NCBI RefSeq assembly: GCF_009765705.1
Contig: NZ_LMUX01000024.1
Span: 207,275-245,338, forward strand
DNA: 38,064 nt
Reading direction: 5' to 3'
DNA from: Burkholderia sp. L27(2015)
GTDB lineage: Bacteria > Pseudomonadota > Gammaproteobacteria > Burkholderiales > Burkholderiaceae
Shown: positions 31,893 to 38,064 of the stretch, in pieces
Layout of the letters: each line of letters starts with the position of its first letter
Position numbering within the stretch: the first letter of the stretch is position 1
Notes under the pieces: model-generated
Seen by the model: only the letters and a program-made list of their open reading frames with translations
What the model was told of the DNA's origin: nothing
Databases searched by the model: none
Program-made: the position numbers and the translations under genes

Positions 31893-32723
31893 TTAGTTGT
31901 CCAAATCAGTGGAAAGCGCCACCTCTTTCTGTGCCTCCAGTAAGCGGAGCCGCTCGGCCAACGCCTGACTGATCGAAGCGTAGGCGGTACTCCCTAGGGT
32001 AAGCCGTAAAGGCAGCCTGTCGGCATCGACCGCGGCTATCATTGCGTTGACTGTTTTGATAGCGTCACCCTTGAGTACAAAAGTACCGGAAGACACCGCC
32101 CTGCGTACTTCACCGGCCGGCGTACTCTCGTAGCAATCCATGGGCAGCGCGTGCTCCAAACCTTGGCCGAAATTGGTGAGAGTTGGACCCGGCTCTACAA
32201 TCAGGAAATCAATGCCGAACGGCGCGACCTCCTTCGCGACAGATTCGACAAAACCTTCAATTCCCCACTTGGTGGCATGGTACAGACTGAAGTTTGGATA
32301 GGCGATTTGGCCGCCCTCCGACGACACTTGAACGATTCTCCCGCCGCCTTGCTTGCGAAGATATGGCAGGGCCGCACGGATGAGCTGAATCGAGCCCACC
32401 AGGTTGGTGGCGATCTGCCGCTCGATCTGCGCGTCGCTCAGTTCTTCGGCAGCGCCGAAGAGACCATAGCCGGCGTTGCCAACTACCACGTCGATGCGCT
32501 CCATGCGCTCGAACGCATCTGCCACGACCGTTCTGATTGCCGGGACGTCTGTCACGTCGAGCGTGAGGGCATGCAGGCGATCACCATGTCGAGCGAGCAA
32601 TTCGTCTAATGCCCCGGGTCGCCGCAAGGTAGCGACCACCCGATCGCCGCGTTCCAGCAAGCGTTCGGTGAGAATGCGGCCGAGGCCGGTGGATGTTCCT
32701 GTAATGAACCATGTCTTGGTCAC
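31893..32723 (-). CDS. Short-chain dehydrogenase/reductase, second type
   Basis: A 276-residue SDR distinct from the 31036 protein. The cofactor motif is TGTSTGLG at 8-15; then come VVGNAGYGLFGAAEELSDAQ, the catalytic Ser in QVSSEGGQIAYP, and YHATK with Tyr and Lys, followed by EPGPTLTNFG. This wording is that of the widespread SDR family oxidoreductases of unknown substrate that pair with LysR regulators. It is convergent with the first SDR (32 bp apart) and divergent from a lysR gene whose start is 112 bp away. GGAGG lies nine bases before the ATG at 32723. The substrate is unknown; the gene looks intact. Confidence 0.9.
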   Translation of the reverse strand: MTKTWFITGTSTGLGRILTERLLERGDRVVATLRRPGALDELLARHGDRLHALTLDVTDVPAIRTVVADAFERMERIDVVVGNAGYGLFGAAEELSDAQIERQIATNLVGSIQLIRAALPYLRKQGGGRIVQVSSEGGQIAYPNFSLYHATKWGIEGFVESVAKEVAPFGIDFLIVEPGPTLTNFGQGLEHALPMDCYESTPAGEVRRAVSSGTFVLKGDAIKTVNAMIAAVDADRLPLRLTLGSTAYASISQALAERLRLLEAQKEVALSTDLDN

Positions 32724-32835
32724 GATGGGCCTCCAAGGGGAAGAAAGAAGAGAGCTTCAATGATTCATACTATGGCGTTACCATTGTTGGGACAACCACC
32801 AACGAATGGCATGAGCAGGTGAAAAATACCCACCA

Positions 32836-33729
32836 ATGAGCAAACCGACACTGACCGACCTAAGAGCCTTTATGGCCGTGGCCGAGCACCGCAGTTTCCG
32901 GCGTGCTGCCGATCTGCTTGGAATTACGCGCTCCACGCTTAGCCATGCAGTGCGCGGGCTGGAGGACAGCTTGGGCGCTCGACTGTTACACCGGACGACG
33001 CGCAGTGTGTCGCTGACCGAGGCGGGCGAACGCCTGTTGGGGCGTCTTGATCCCCTGATAAGCGATCTTGATGCAGCATTGCAGGAAGTCGCTGGCGAGC
33101 AAGGGCACCCTACGGGTACGTTGCGGATCAATGGCGGAGAAAACGCCATTCGATTGTTGCTTCAGACGGTTGTGCCGGGATTCCTAGCGCGCTATCCCGG
33201 TGTGGAACTTGACCTTGTGGCAGACGGACGGCTGGTGGACATCGTTGAACAGGGCTTCGACGCGGGTGTGAGATTGGGGGAGGCCGTGCCCAAAGACATG
33301 GTGGCGGTTCGTCTTGGCCTTGACATGCGCTTTCTGGCGGTTGCCGCTCCAGAATATCTGGCGATTCATCCTGCGCCGAAAACGCCCGATGCACTGCTAC
33401 ACCATCAATGCATACGGCAACGTCTCCCCAGTGGCAAACGCTATCGCTGGGAGTTTCTCAAGCGAAGGCAGGAAGTGGCGATCGACGTACCTGGAGCCCT
33501 GACGCTCGACAACAACCAATTGATCGTAGAGGCAGCGATAGACGGCCTGGGCATCGCTTATGTTCCGGAACCCTATGCTCGCGCGGCATTGAGTGATGGG
33601 CGACTTGCTGCCGTGTTAGAGGATTGGTGCCCGCCGATTCCTGGCCTCTTCCTTTACTTTCCTCGCACTCGTCATATGCCGACGAGTTTGCGAGCGTTCA
33701 TCGATATGGTTCGAACGGTTGCGGGATGA
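32836..33729 (+). CDS. LysR-type transcriptional regulator (divergent from the second SDR)
   Basis: A 297-residue LTTR. The N-terminal helix-turn-helix is LTDLRAFMAVAEHRSFRRAA, then LLGITRSTLSHAVRGLEDSL; the effector domain includes DLVADGRLVDIVEQGFDAGV and AVPKDMVAVRLGLDMRFLAV. It belongs to the CrgA/YafC-like group that usually controls an adjacent divergent oxidoreductase gene, here the SDR at 31893-32723. The 112-bp intergenic region holds several dyad-like T-N11-A sequences but none stands out. The protein is a relative of, but clearly different from, the LysR of copies A and C. No breaks were seen. Confidence 0.92.
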   Translation: MSKPTLTDLRAFMAVAEHRSFRRAADLLGITRSTLSHAVRGLEDSLGARLLHRTTRSVSLTEAGERLLGRLDPLISDLDAALQEVAGEQGHPTGTLRINGGENAIRLLLQTVVPGFLARYPGVELDLVADGRLVDIVEQGFDAGVRLGEAVPKDMVAVRLGLDMRFLAVAAPEYLAIHPAPKTPDALLHHQCIRQRLPSGKRYRWEFLKRRQEVAIDVPGALTLDNNQLIVEAAIDGLGIAYVPEPYARAALSDGRLAAVLEDWCPPIPGLFLYFPRTRHMPTSLRAFIDMVRTVAG

Positions 33730-33749
33730 ACTCGATTGCCTGCCTATAG

Positions 33750-34094
33750 TCACACTGGCCGATGAGGTTCTAACACAATATCTCGCTCTCCTCCCGATTG
33801 GACCATGATGTAGACGACGTCCTCGTCAGTTTCATTTTTGACGTGATGACTGACGCCAGGATCGACAGCGTAATAATCGCGCACATCGATCTTCTTCACT
33901 TCGTCGCCTACTCTAAACTCGACTGTCAACACACCCTTGACTACAGTGAAGCGGTCACTCACATGGGTATGATGGTGCCACTGGGTCTCGCCGCCGGCGT
34001 GCACCGTGGTCTCCGAGACAGAGTAACCCTCTTCTTCGAGTAGGGTGTGGTACTGAACCTTGCTATTCGCAAGCGGTATGTCCTTGTCGTTCAT
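33750..34094 (-). CDS. Cupin-domain protein (HHH type)
   Basis: A 114-residue single cupin, unrelated in detail to the cupins at 8.6 and 22.1 kb. Motif 1 is QWHHHTHVSDRFTVVKGVL and motif 2 DPGVSHHVKNE, with clear His ligands for a divalent metal. It lies tail-to-tail with the lysR gene and 68 bp past the 3' end of the isochorismatase-like gene on the same strand. The leader has GGGG ten bases before the ATG at 34094. Function unknown; it could be an effector-binding or small dioxygenase-type protein. Confidence 0.85.
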   Translation of the reverse strand: MNDKDIPLANSKVQYHTLLEEEGYSVSETTVHAGGETQWHHHTHVSDRFTVVKGVLTVEFRVGDEVKKIDVRDYYAVDPGVSHHVKNETDEDVVYIMVQSGGERDIVLEPHRPV

Positions 34095-34162
34095 ATTATT
34101 GCCCCAGTAAAATCAATCGTGCTTCTCAGCACAGTTAGGGTGAGTATGCCAAGTCCTCGTGC

Positions 34163-34897
34163 TTACCCATCGTATTCGACCGGCAAGGTATCTAGGCCTG
34201 CCAGCAGCGCTGCCGAATCCGAAACCGCGCCGAAGATGCCGCCTTGCATGGTTACTATGCGCAGAGCCGCGTGATGTTTGCCAGGATCGGTCGCACCACA
34301 GCAGTCGGAGAGCAGCAGGCACTCGAAGCCTCGATCGTTGGCTTCCAGTGCGGTCGTGTGCACGCATACGTCCGTGGTAATGCCGGTCAGCACCAGGTTC
34401 TGGATGCTCCTGGTGCGCAGGATCAGTTCTAGGTCGGTCGCGTCGAAACAACCTTTACCGGGTTTGTTGACAATGATCTCGCCGGACAATGGCGCCAACT
34501 CGTCGATGATCTGCCAGCCGGGCTCCCCTGGCACCGGGGTGCGGCCGCATGGACCAGGGTCACCAATGCCGATGCCATCGGTGCCGGCGTGGCGGCTACG
34601 CCAGCCCTTGTTGGCGGAGAGATCCGACAGGTCGGGGCCGTGGCTTTCACGAGAATGAATGATTGTGAACCCCCGGTCGCGCATCGCGGCCAGCACGCGC
34701 TGCCAAGCAAAAAGAAGACCGCAGCCGAAGCCCAGCAAAGTAAAGGACCATACGATCCATAGCATCACGGTTCTCGTTCTGCATTCCGGCAACCATAGAT
34801 CCGTGACTGCTGCGAACCAACCTGCTCGGACGTCGGCCCCGAGCGTGGTGACACCTTCGATAGGCGCCGCAAGGGCTTTGATTTTCAGCGCTCTCAT
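34163..34897 (-). pseudogene. Isochorismatase-family cysteine hydrolase, N-terminus replaced
   Basis: From residue 66 on, the protein is a normal isochorismatase-fold cysteine hydrolase (biuret hydrolase or ureidoacrylate amidohydrolase type): QRVLAAMRDRGFTIIHSRES, GPDLSDLSANKGWRSR, the Lys in NKPGKG near 145-148, and Cys178 in TGITTDVCVHTT. The first 65 residues do not resemble the family. The N-terminal strand with the DMQ-type catalytic Asp is missing and is replaced by a sequence with one very hydrophobic stretch (MLWIVWSFTLLGFGCGLLFA). The break is close to 34705. With one of three catalytic residues lost, amidase activity is unlikely unless translation begins differently. The change adjoins the similarly damaged MarR-like gene at 34.88 kb. 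Confidence 0.72.
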
Positions 34898-35248
34898 TCA
34901 TCGATGTGATCGTGCTGCACCAATTGAAGCACCGCGCGCACAACCGCAAGCAGGCCGGTATATGGTTCACGCTGAATTTGGACGACATCCACCTCATGAG
35001 TTACTCATGGAAAAAAACTAATGGCAGCCGGGCTTGCGATAGGAGAAAAAGTAGGAAAGGAGGTCTTGTATCGCACTACGGACGCTGGCGAGAGCGCCAT
35101 CGAGAAGTACCGGGAAGTGGGCGAATTGTGTCTCATGAGCAATGTCGATGAAGAGGTGAATCCGCAGATCAAGGAGCTCGCCCGCTTTTTGGGGCGCATG
35201 AGCGGATTATATGAACAGGCAGCGCGAACGGCATCGTCGTTGCCGTAA
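34882..35248 (+). pseudogene. MarR-like winged-helix regulator, truncated and frameshifted
   Basis: The plus strand reads FSALSFIDVIVLHQLKHRAH, NRKQAGIWFTLNLDDIHLMS up to a run of seven A (35011-35017), where the frame shifts by one. The following frame gives MAAGLAIGEKVGKEVLYRTT then DAGESAIEKYREVGELCLMS and ends LYEQAARTASSLP. Joined together, these form the winged helix and C-terminal helices of a MarR-family protein. One extra A in the run explains the break (expected SLKKLMAAG). The N-terminal helices are also gone; a stop at 34879-34881 precedes the remnant. A sequencing error, true mutation or slippage at A7 are all possible for the frameshift. Confidence 0.7.
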
Positions 35249-35438
35249 AAGTCGTGCTGTTCGTTGGTATCTTCTGTCGGAGGGCTGAAATTACGGCGCC
35301 CGAATTTTTTATAGCAGTGCTACTCAATAATTTTCTTAGGCTACCAAGCCCCACGGAATCATCATGCCACTGATGGTCTTGCGGGCGCCTATTAGCGGCA
35401 GGAATGCTCATCAAGGAAGCACTTGTCGCGATTTCAAA

Positions 35439-36335
35439 TCAACTCGCAGTCAGCTCTTTTGCCAAATCGACAAACACTCGGAGTTTTAGCTGAGTCAGCG
35501 ACCGCTCAGGAAAGTAAAGGTAAAGGCCGCCTTCATTGGGGATGAATGTCTGGAGAAAGGGTTCCAATCGTCCATCCGCGACGTACTCCCGGACTTCTCT
35601 ATCGGCGACAAACGCCAAGCCGAGGCCTTGGAGGCAAAGTTCAACTAGAAGCCTCCGTTCGTTCACGATCAGCCCTCCGGGGACATCCACCAAAAACTTC
35701 CGCTTGCCACGCTTAAATCCCCAACGGTGCACCGCCCGCGAAGACGAGAAGCGGTAACGAATCGATTGGTGATGCACGAGTTCCTCGGGCGTCGTCGGTC
35801 GGCCCGCTATAGCGAGATAGTTTGGAGCGCCAACGACCGACCAAGTGATCTCTGGCGTAAGTCGAACGGCAACCATATCCTTCTCGACCGAGTCTCCAAG
35901 CCGGATTCCAGCGTCATAGCCCGATGCGACAATGTCCACGATTGCGTCATCCAGCGAAATCTCCAGAGTCACCGCTGGGTAAGCTTTGCGAAATGCGGGC
36001 ACCAGAGCAGCGAGCAGTCCAGAGGCACTGTGCGGCGCCGTTATCCGCAACGAGCCCATTGGCTTCTCGCGGAACCCGCCGAGTGCAGCAAACGTCTCCG
36101 AGATTTCCAAGGCCGCTGGTCGCAAGCGCAGGAACGCCGCTTCGCCCGCTTCGGTGAGCGCGACACGCCGCGTGGTTCTTTGGAATAACGTGACGCCGTG
36201 TTTGCTTTCCATCACGCGAATTGCCTTGCTTACAGCGGTAGGCGTTACTCCAAGCCGCCTCGCTGCCGTCGTAAAGCTGCAAGTTTCAGCCACCGCCAGG
36301 AAAGTAGTTACGCCATCGAGGGAATCATTAAGCAT
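35439..36335 (-). CDS. LysR-type transcriptional regulator (intact member of copy C)
   Basis: A 298-residue LTTR. The helix-turn-helix is VTTFLAVAETCSFTTAARRL and GVTPTAVSKAIRVMESKHGV; the effector domain runs from MGSLRITAPHSASGLLAALV to the stop. It is the full-length version of the remnant at 949-1424. The frame opens at 36368, but I chose the ATG at 36335 because LTTRs normally begin about 5-8 residues before the VTTFLAVAE helix; the ribosome site is poor for either. It is divergent from an SDR gene that has been truncated (36505-36936), 169 bp away, so its natural target may now be the intact SDR at 31036. Confidence 0.92.
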   Translation of the reverse strand: MLNDSLDGVTTFLAVAETCSFTTAARRLGVTPTAVSKAIRVMESKHGVTLFQRTTRRVALTEAGEAAFLRLRPAALEISETFAALGGFREKPMGSLRITAPHSASGLLAALVPAFRKAYPAVTLEISLDDAIVDIVASGYDAGIRLGDSVEKDMVAVRLTPEITWSVVGAPNYLAIAGRPTTPEELVHHQSIRYRFSSSRAVHRWGFKRGKRKFLVDVPGGLIVNERRLLVELCLQGLGLAFVADREVREYVADGRLEPFLQTFIPNEGGLYLYFPERSLTQLKLRVFVDLAKELTAS

Positions 36336-36926
36336 TGTCGTATTGTAAACCAAGGGTTCATAGCGCATGTACTGCCTAGCACTTTATCTCAGAAATCAAT
36401 CTCGGTATCATCCGCTTCACTTGATGCATGGCTTGGACGCGGATCGGCGTAGCGCCCGTTGCTGGTGGATCGCTTGTGCGCATACACAACAGGGAAGCTT
36501 ATTAATGTACGACGACGGCAAAACGGTATTCATCACCGGTGCCTCGAGCGGCATCGGCAAGGCGACGGCAAAAATTTTCGCGAGACGAGGTTGGAACGTC
36601 GTTGCAGGAATGCGGCAGCCACGAGCCGAGAAGGAACTGGTTGAGGACGATCGCCTAAAACTCATGCCAATCGACGTGCAAGATACCGTTAGCATCCGCG
36701 GCGCTGTTGCCGAGGCGGTTGCGCTCTTCGGCTCAATCGATGTTTGGGTCAACAATGCCGGCTATGGCGCCTTCGGCCCACTAGAGGCGGGCTCGCAGGC
36801 GCAAATTCAGCGACAGTTCGATGTCAACGTATTCGGATTGATCGAATGCGTCCATGCGATCGCGCCACATTTTCGCTCGAATCGGCACGGGGTGCTCATT
36901 AACGTTTCATCTGCCGGCGGCTTGGC
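36283..36926 (+). repeat. lysR-SDR direct repeat, copy C
   Basis: This copy pairs with 30823-31458 and has the same order: 5' end of lysR (here intact beyond the repeat), the divergent promoter region, and the SDR 5' half. Similarity stops abruptly at about 36926, inside the SDR gene. Confidence 0.8.
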
Positions 36927-36936
36927 GCTTCTCTAG
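36505..36936 (+). pseudogene. Truncated SDR (copy C of the lysR-SDR locus)
   Basis: From the ATG at 36505, 143 residues match the first half of the intact SDR at 31036 (TGASSGIG, NNAGYGAFGP, INVSSAGGLA), about 91% identical. The frame then leaves homology after GGLA and stops at 36934-36936. The catalytic YxxxK segment and the C-terminal half are missing, so the product would be inactive. The breakpoint at about 36926 leads into non-coding sequence before the AlaX gene. Confidence 0.85.
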
Positions 36937-37125
36937 GAGCAATATGTGGTCCTATGAGCGCAACTTAACGCAAGAAATGGCGCTGCATCTGTATACAGTC
37001 CATCTGTGGGGCGTTAGTTTTTTGCAGTCGAAACTATGTGAGAGTGGCATCGCATACGTGCACAAATTGACAATCGTCAGCCACGACGATTTTTTATGGG
37101 ATTGGCCCCGAGATGGAGAGGCTGG
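36937..37125. promoter_or_regulatory. Non-coding leader of alaX with a GTATAC palindrome
   Basis: No gene is supported in these 189 bp. CTGTATACAG at 36989-36998 is a perfect 10-bp palindrome, and TGTATACAGTC (36990-37000) is identical to the first 11 bases of the two sites before the FCD-GntR gene at 16.35 kb. It could be another site for that regulator or a related one. Confidence 0.35.
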
Positions 37126-37851
37126 ATGAAAAATAACGCAACGGCGCCGTTGTTCGACGAAACCCCGTATGAAATTACTTTTGAGGCGACCGTCATCGAC
37201 AGTAGAGAAGACCTTGTCGCGTTTGACCGGACGTTGTTCTACCCGGCTGGCGGTGGGCAGCCCGGCGACACGGGGTTCATCACGCACGCGAATGGAAGTC
37301 GGGCGCGGGTGATGGAGACGCATCGGGACGATACGGACCGTTCGCTTATCTGGCATCGACTCGAAGGCGATATTGAAGCTTTGGCGGTCGGGCTTACGGT
37401 AACAGGGGAGGTCGACTGGGAAGTGCGGTATGACAATATGAAAATGCACACCTGTCTGCATCTGCTATGTTCGCTGATCGACGCTCCGGTGACAGGTTGC
37501 AGCATGGGACAGGGCAAAGGGCGGCTCGATTTCGATCTACCCGAGATGACGATGAGTAAGGACGAGATTACTAAATCCTTGAACGCACTGATCGCAAGCC
37601 AGATCGAGGTCGAAACGCGGCTGATCTCGCCCGACCACTACGATGCCGCCCTTGCGCTGGTGAGGAACCGATACGCACTCCCGCCGAGGTCAACGAATTC
37701 CGTGAAGATGATCGAGGTTCGCGGTGTGGATATTCAGCCGTGCGGTGGCACCCATATACGCAATACGTCGGAGATTGGCCAAGTCGTGTGCGAAAAGATC
37801 GATAAGAAAGGTCGTCAGAACCGCCGGATAGTGCTGCGATTGGTCGATTGA
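37126..37851 (+). CDS. Alanyl-tRNA editing protein AlaX-like
   Basis: A 241-residue free-standing editing domain related to the C-terminal part of alanyl-tRNA synthetase. It hydrolyses mischarged Ser- or Gly-tRNA(Ala) in the cytoplasm. The zinc/catalytic motif HxxxH appears as HTCLHLLC and the second motif CxxxH as PCGGTHIRN; FYPAGGGQPGDTG is the conserved N-terminal loop. The ATG at 37126 has GGAGAGG upstream; a frame from 37096 would extend into the leader. It seems to be a single gene. The next gene is cobT, about 97 bp away. The class (AlaX-M versus AlaX-S) is judged only from length, and the N-terminal part suggests AlaX-M. Confidence 0.92.
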   Translation: MKNNATAPLFDETPYEITFEATVIDSREDLVAFDRTLFYPAGGGQPGDTGFITHANGSRARVMETHRDDTDRSLIWHRLEGDIEALAVGLTVTGEVDWEVRYDNMKMHTCLHLLCSLIDAPVTGCSMGQGKGRLDFDLPEMTMSKDEITKSLNALIASQIEVETRLISPDHYDAALALVRNRYALPPRSTNSVKMIEVRGVDIQPCGGTHIRNTSEIGQVVCEKIDKKGRQNRRIVLRLVD

Positions 37852-37862
37852 AGGGTGCGGGT

Positions 37863-37970
37863 ATGAAACGAATGGCTCTCCAACACAACGCACCTGCTAA
37901 CGACGCCATCATGGCGCGCCTACATCGACTACTCATAAAACGCCAACATGACGCCAAAACCGCTCAATAG
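37863..37970 (+). CDS. Possible small ORF upstream of and overlapping cobT
   Basis: A 35-codon frame starts at ATG 37863 (AAGGGTG upstream) and ends TAG at 37968-37970, overlapping the cobT start by 23 bp in another frame. The peptide begins [20 protein letters not shown] and is rich in basic residues. It is unrecognised; it could be a translational-coupling leader for cobT or a chance frame. Confidence 0.3.
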   Translation: MKRMALQHNAPANDAIMARLHRLLIKRQHDAKTAQ

Positions 37971-38064
37971 ATCAATGACAGCCGAGCTTCAACATGTCAT
38001 CGATACCAAGACAAAGCCACCCGGAAGCCTCGGCCGTCTCGAAGGACTCGCGCTGCAAATTGGG
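37948..38064 (+). CDS. cobT: Nicotinate-nucleotide--dimethylbenzimidazole phosphoribosyltransferase, 5' end
   Basis: The frame from ATG 37948 is open to the right edge (39 codons) and reads [20 protein letters not shown] then [21 protein letters not shown] is the conserved N-terminal motif of CobT, which makes alpha-ribazole phosphate for the lower ligand of cobalamin. An alternative start is the ATG at 37975. Only this end is in the window, so completeness cannot be judged. No cobalamin riboswitch was recognised upstream; the remainder of any cob cluster would lie further right. Confidence 0.8.
   Translation, partial: MTPKPLNRSMTAELQHVIDTKTKPPGSLGRLEGLALQIG

Noticed and set aside
1-38064. 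CRISPR array, tRNA genes, prophage or integrase/attachment sites
   Set aside because: No regularly spaced repeats, no cloverleaf-like sequence with a T-loop GTTCRA and CCA end, and no integrase, capsid or toxin-antitoxin motifs were found by reading.

Overview
The window looks like an accessory or secondary-replicon segment of a Burkholderiaceae genome (Burkholderia, Paraburkholderia or Caballeronia type). The evidence is a Burkholderia-style trimeric porin, many LysR/GntR-controlled catabolic clusters, fairly GC-rich codon use, and an Aap/Bzt-type amino-acid ABC transporter. I see no rRNA, tRNA, CRISPR array, phage module or intact insertion sequence. The content is small-molecule uptake and catabolism, interrupted by broken and duplicated genes.

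Layout. 1-1424: a chemotaxis receptor that has lost its sensor domain, abutting the 3' third of a lysR gene. 1649-8410: nitroreductase; an isocitrate-lyase/PEP-mutase-family lyase; an ACS-type MFS transporter; a LigI-like amidohydrolase; a porin. The lyase promoter, with a strong palindrome, occurs three times here. The two extra copies are each followed by a decayed lyase 5' region, one of which abuts an IS5-type transposase remnant. 8587-16351: a small cupin, then (minus strand) GntR, GH88 glycosidase, DapA-like aldolase and the complete aapJQMP transporter. 16713-21929: a CoA-thioester cluster with strong candidates for 2-methylfumaryl-CoA isomerase (Mct) and mesaconyl-C4-CoA hydratase (Meh), an enoyl-CoA hydratase, a second class III CoA-transferase and a UTRA-type GntR. 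22147-22530: a second copy of the cupin.

22803-30368: a more AT-rich amino-acid-type catabolic cluster (aldehyde dehydrogenase, D-2-hydroxyacid dehydrogenase, cyclase, branched-chain-type aminotransferase, APC permease, 3-hydroxyisobutyrate-dehydrogenase-like enzyme) with a divergent Lrp/AsnC regulator. 30369-36936: a scrambled zone with two types of lysR-SDR pair, partial duplications, a truncated isochorismatase-fold hydrolase and a frameshifted MarR-like gene. 37126-38064: an AlaX-type trans-editing protein and the 5' end of cobT.

The genes can be read as several separate catabolic modules, each with its own transporter and/or regulator. The most distinctive features are (i) the thrice-repeated promoter/operator module with decayed lyase copies, (ii) three separate fragments of one lysR-SDR locus at 0.95, 30.8 and 35.4 kb, (iii) the Mct-Meh mesaconyl-CoA cluster, and (iv) a GntR/GH88/aldolase/amino-acid-ABC gene row with paired operators. 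Functions are inferred from remembered family motifs; no database search was possible.
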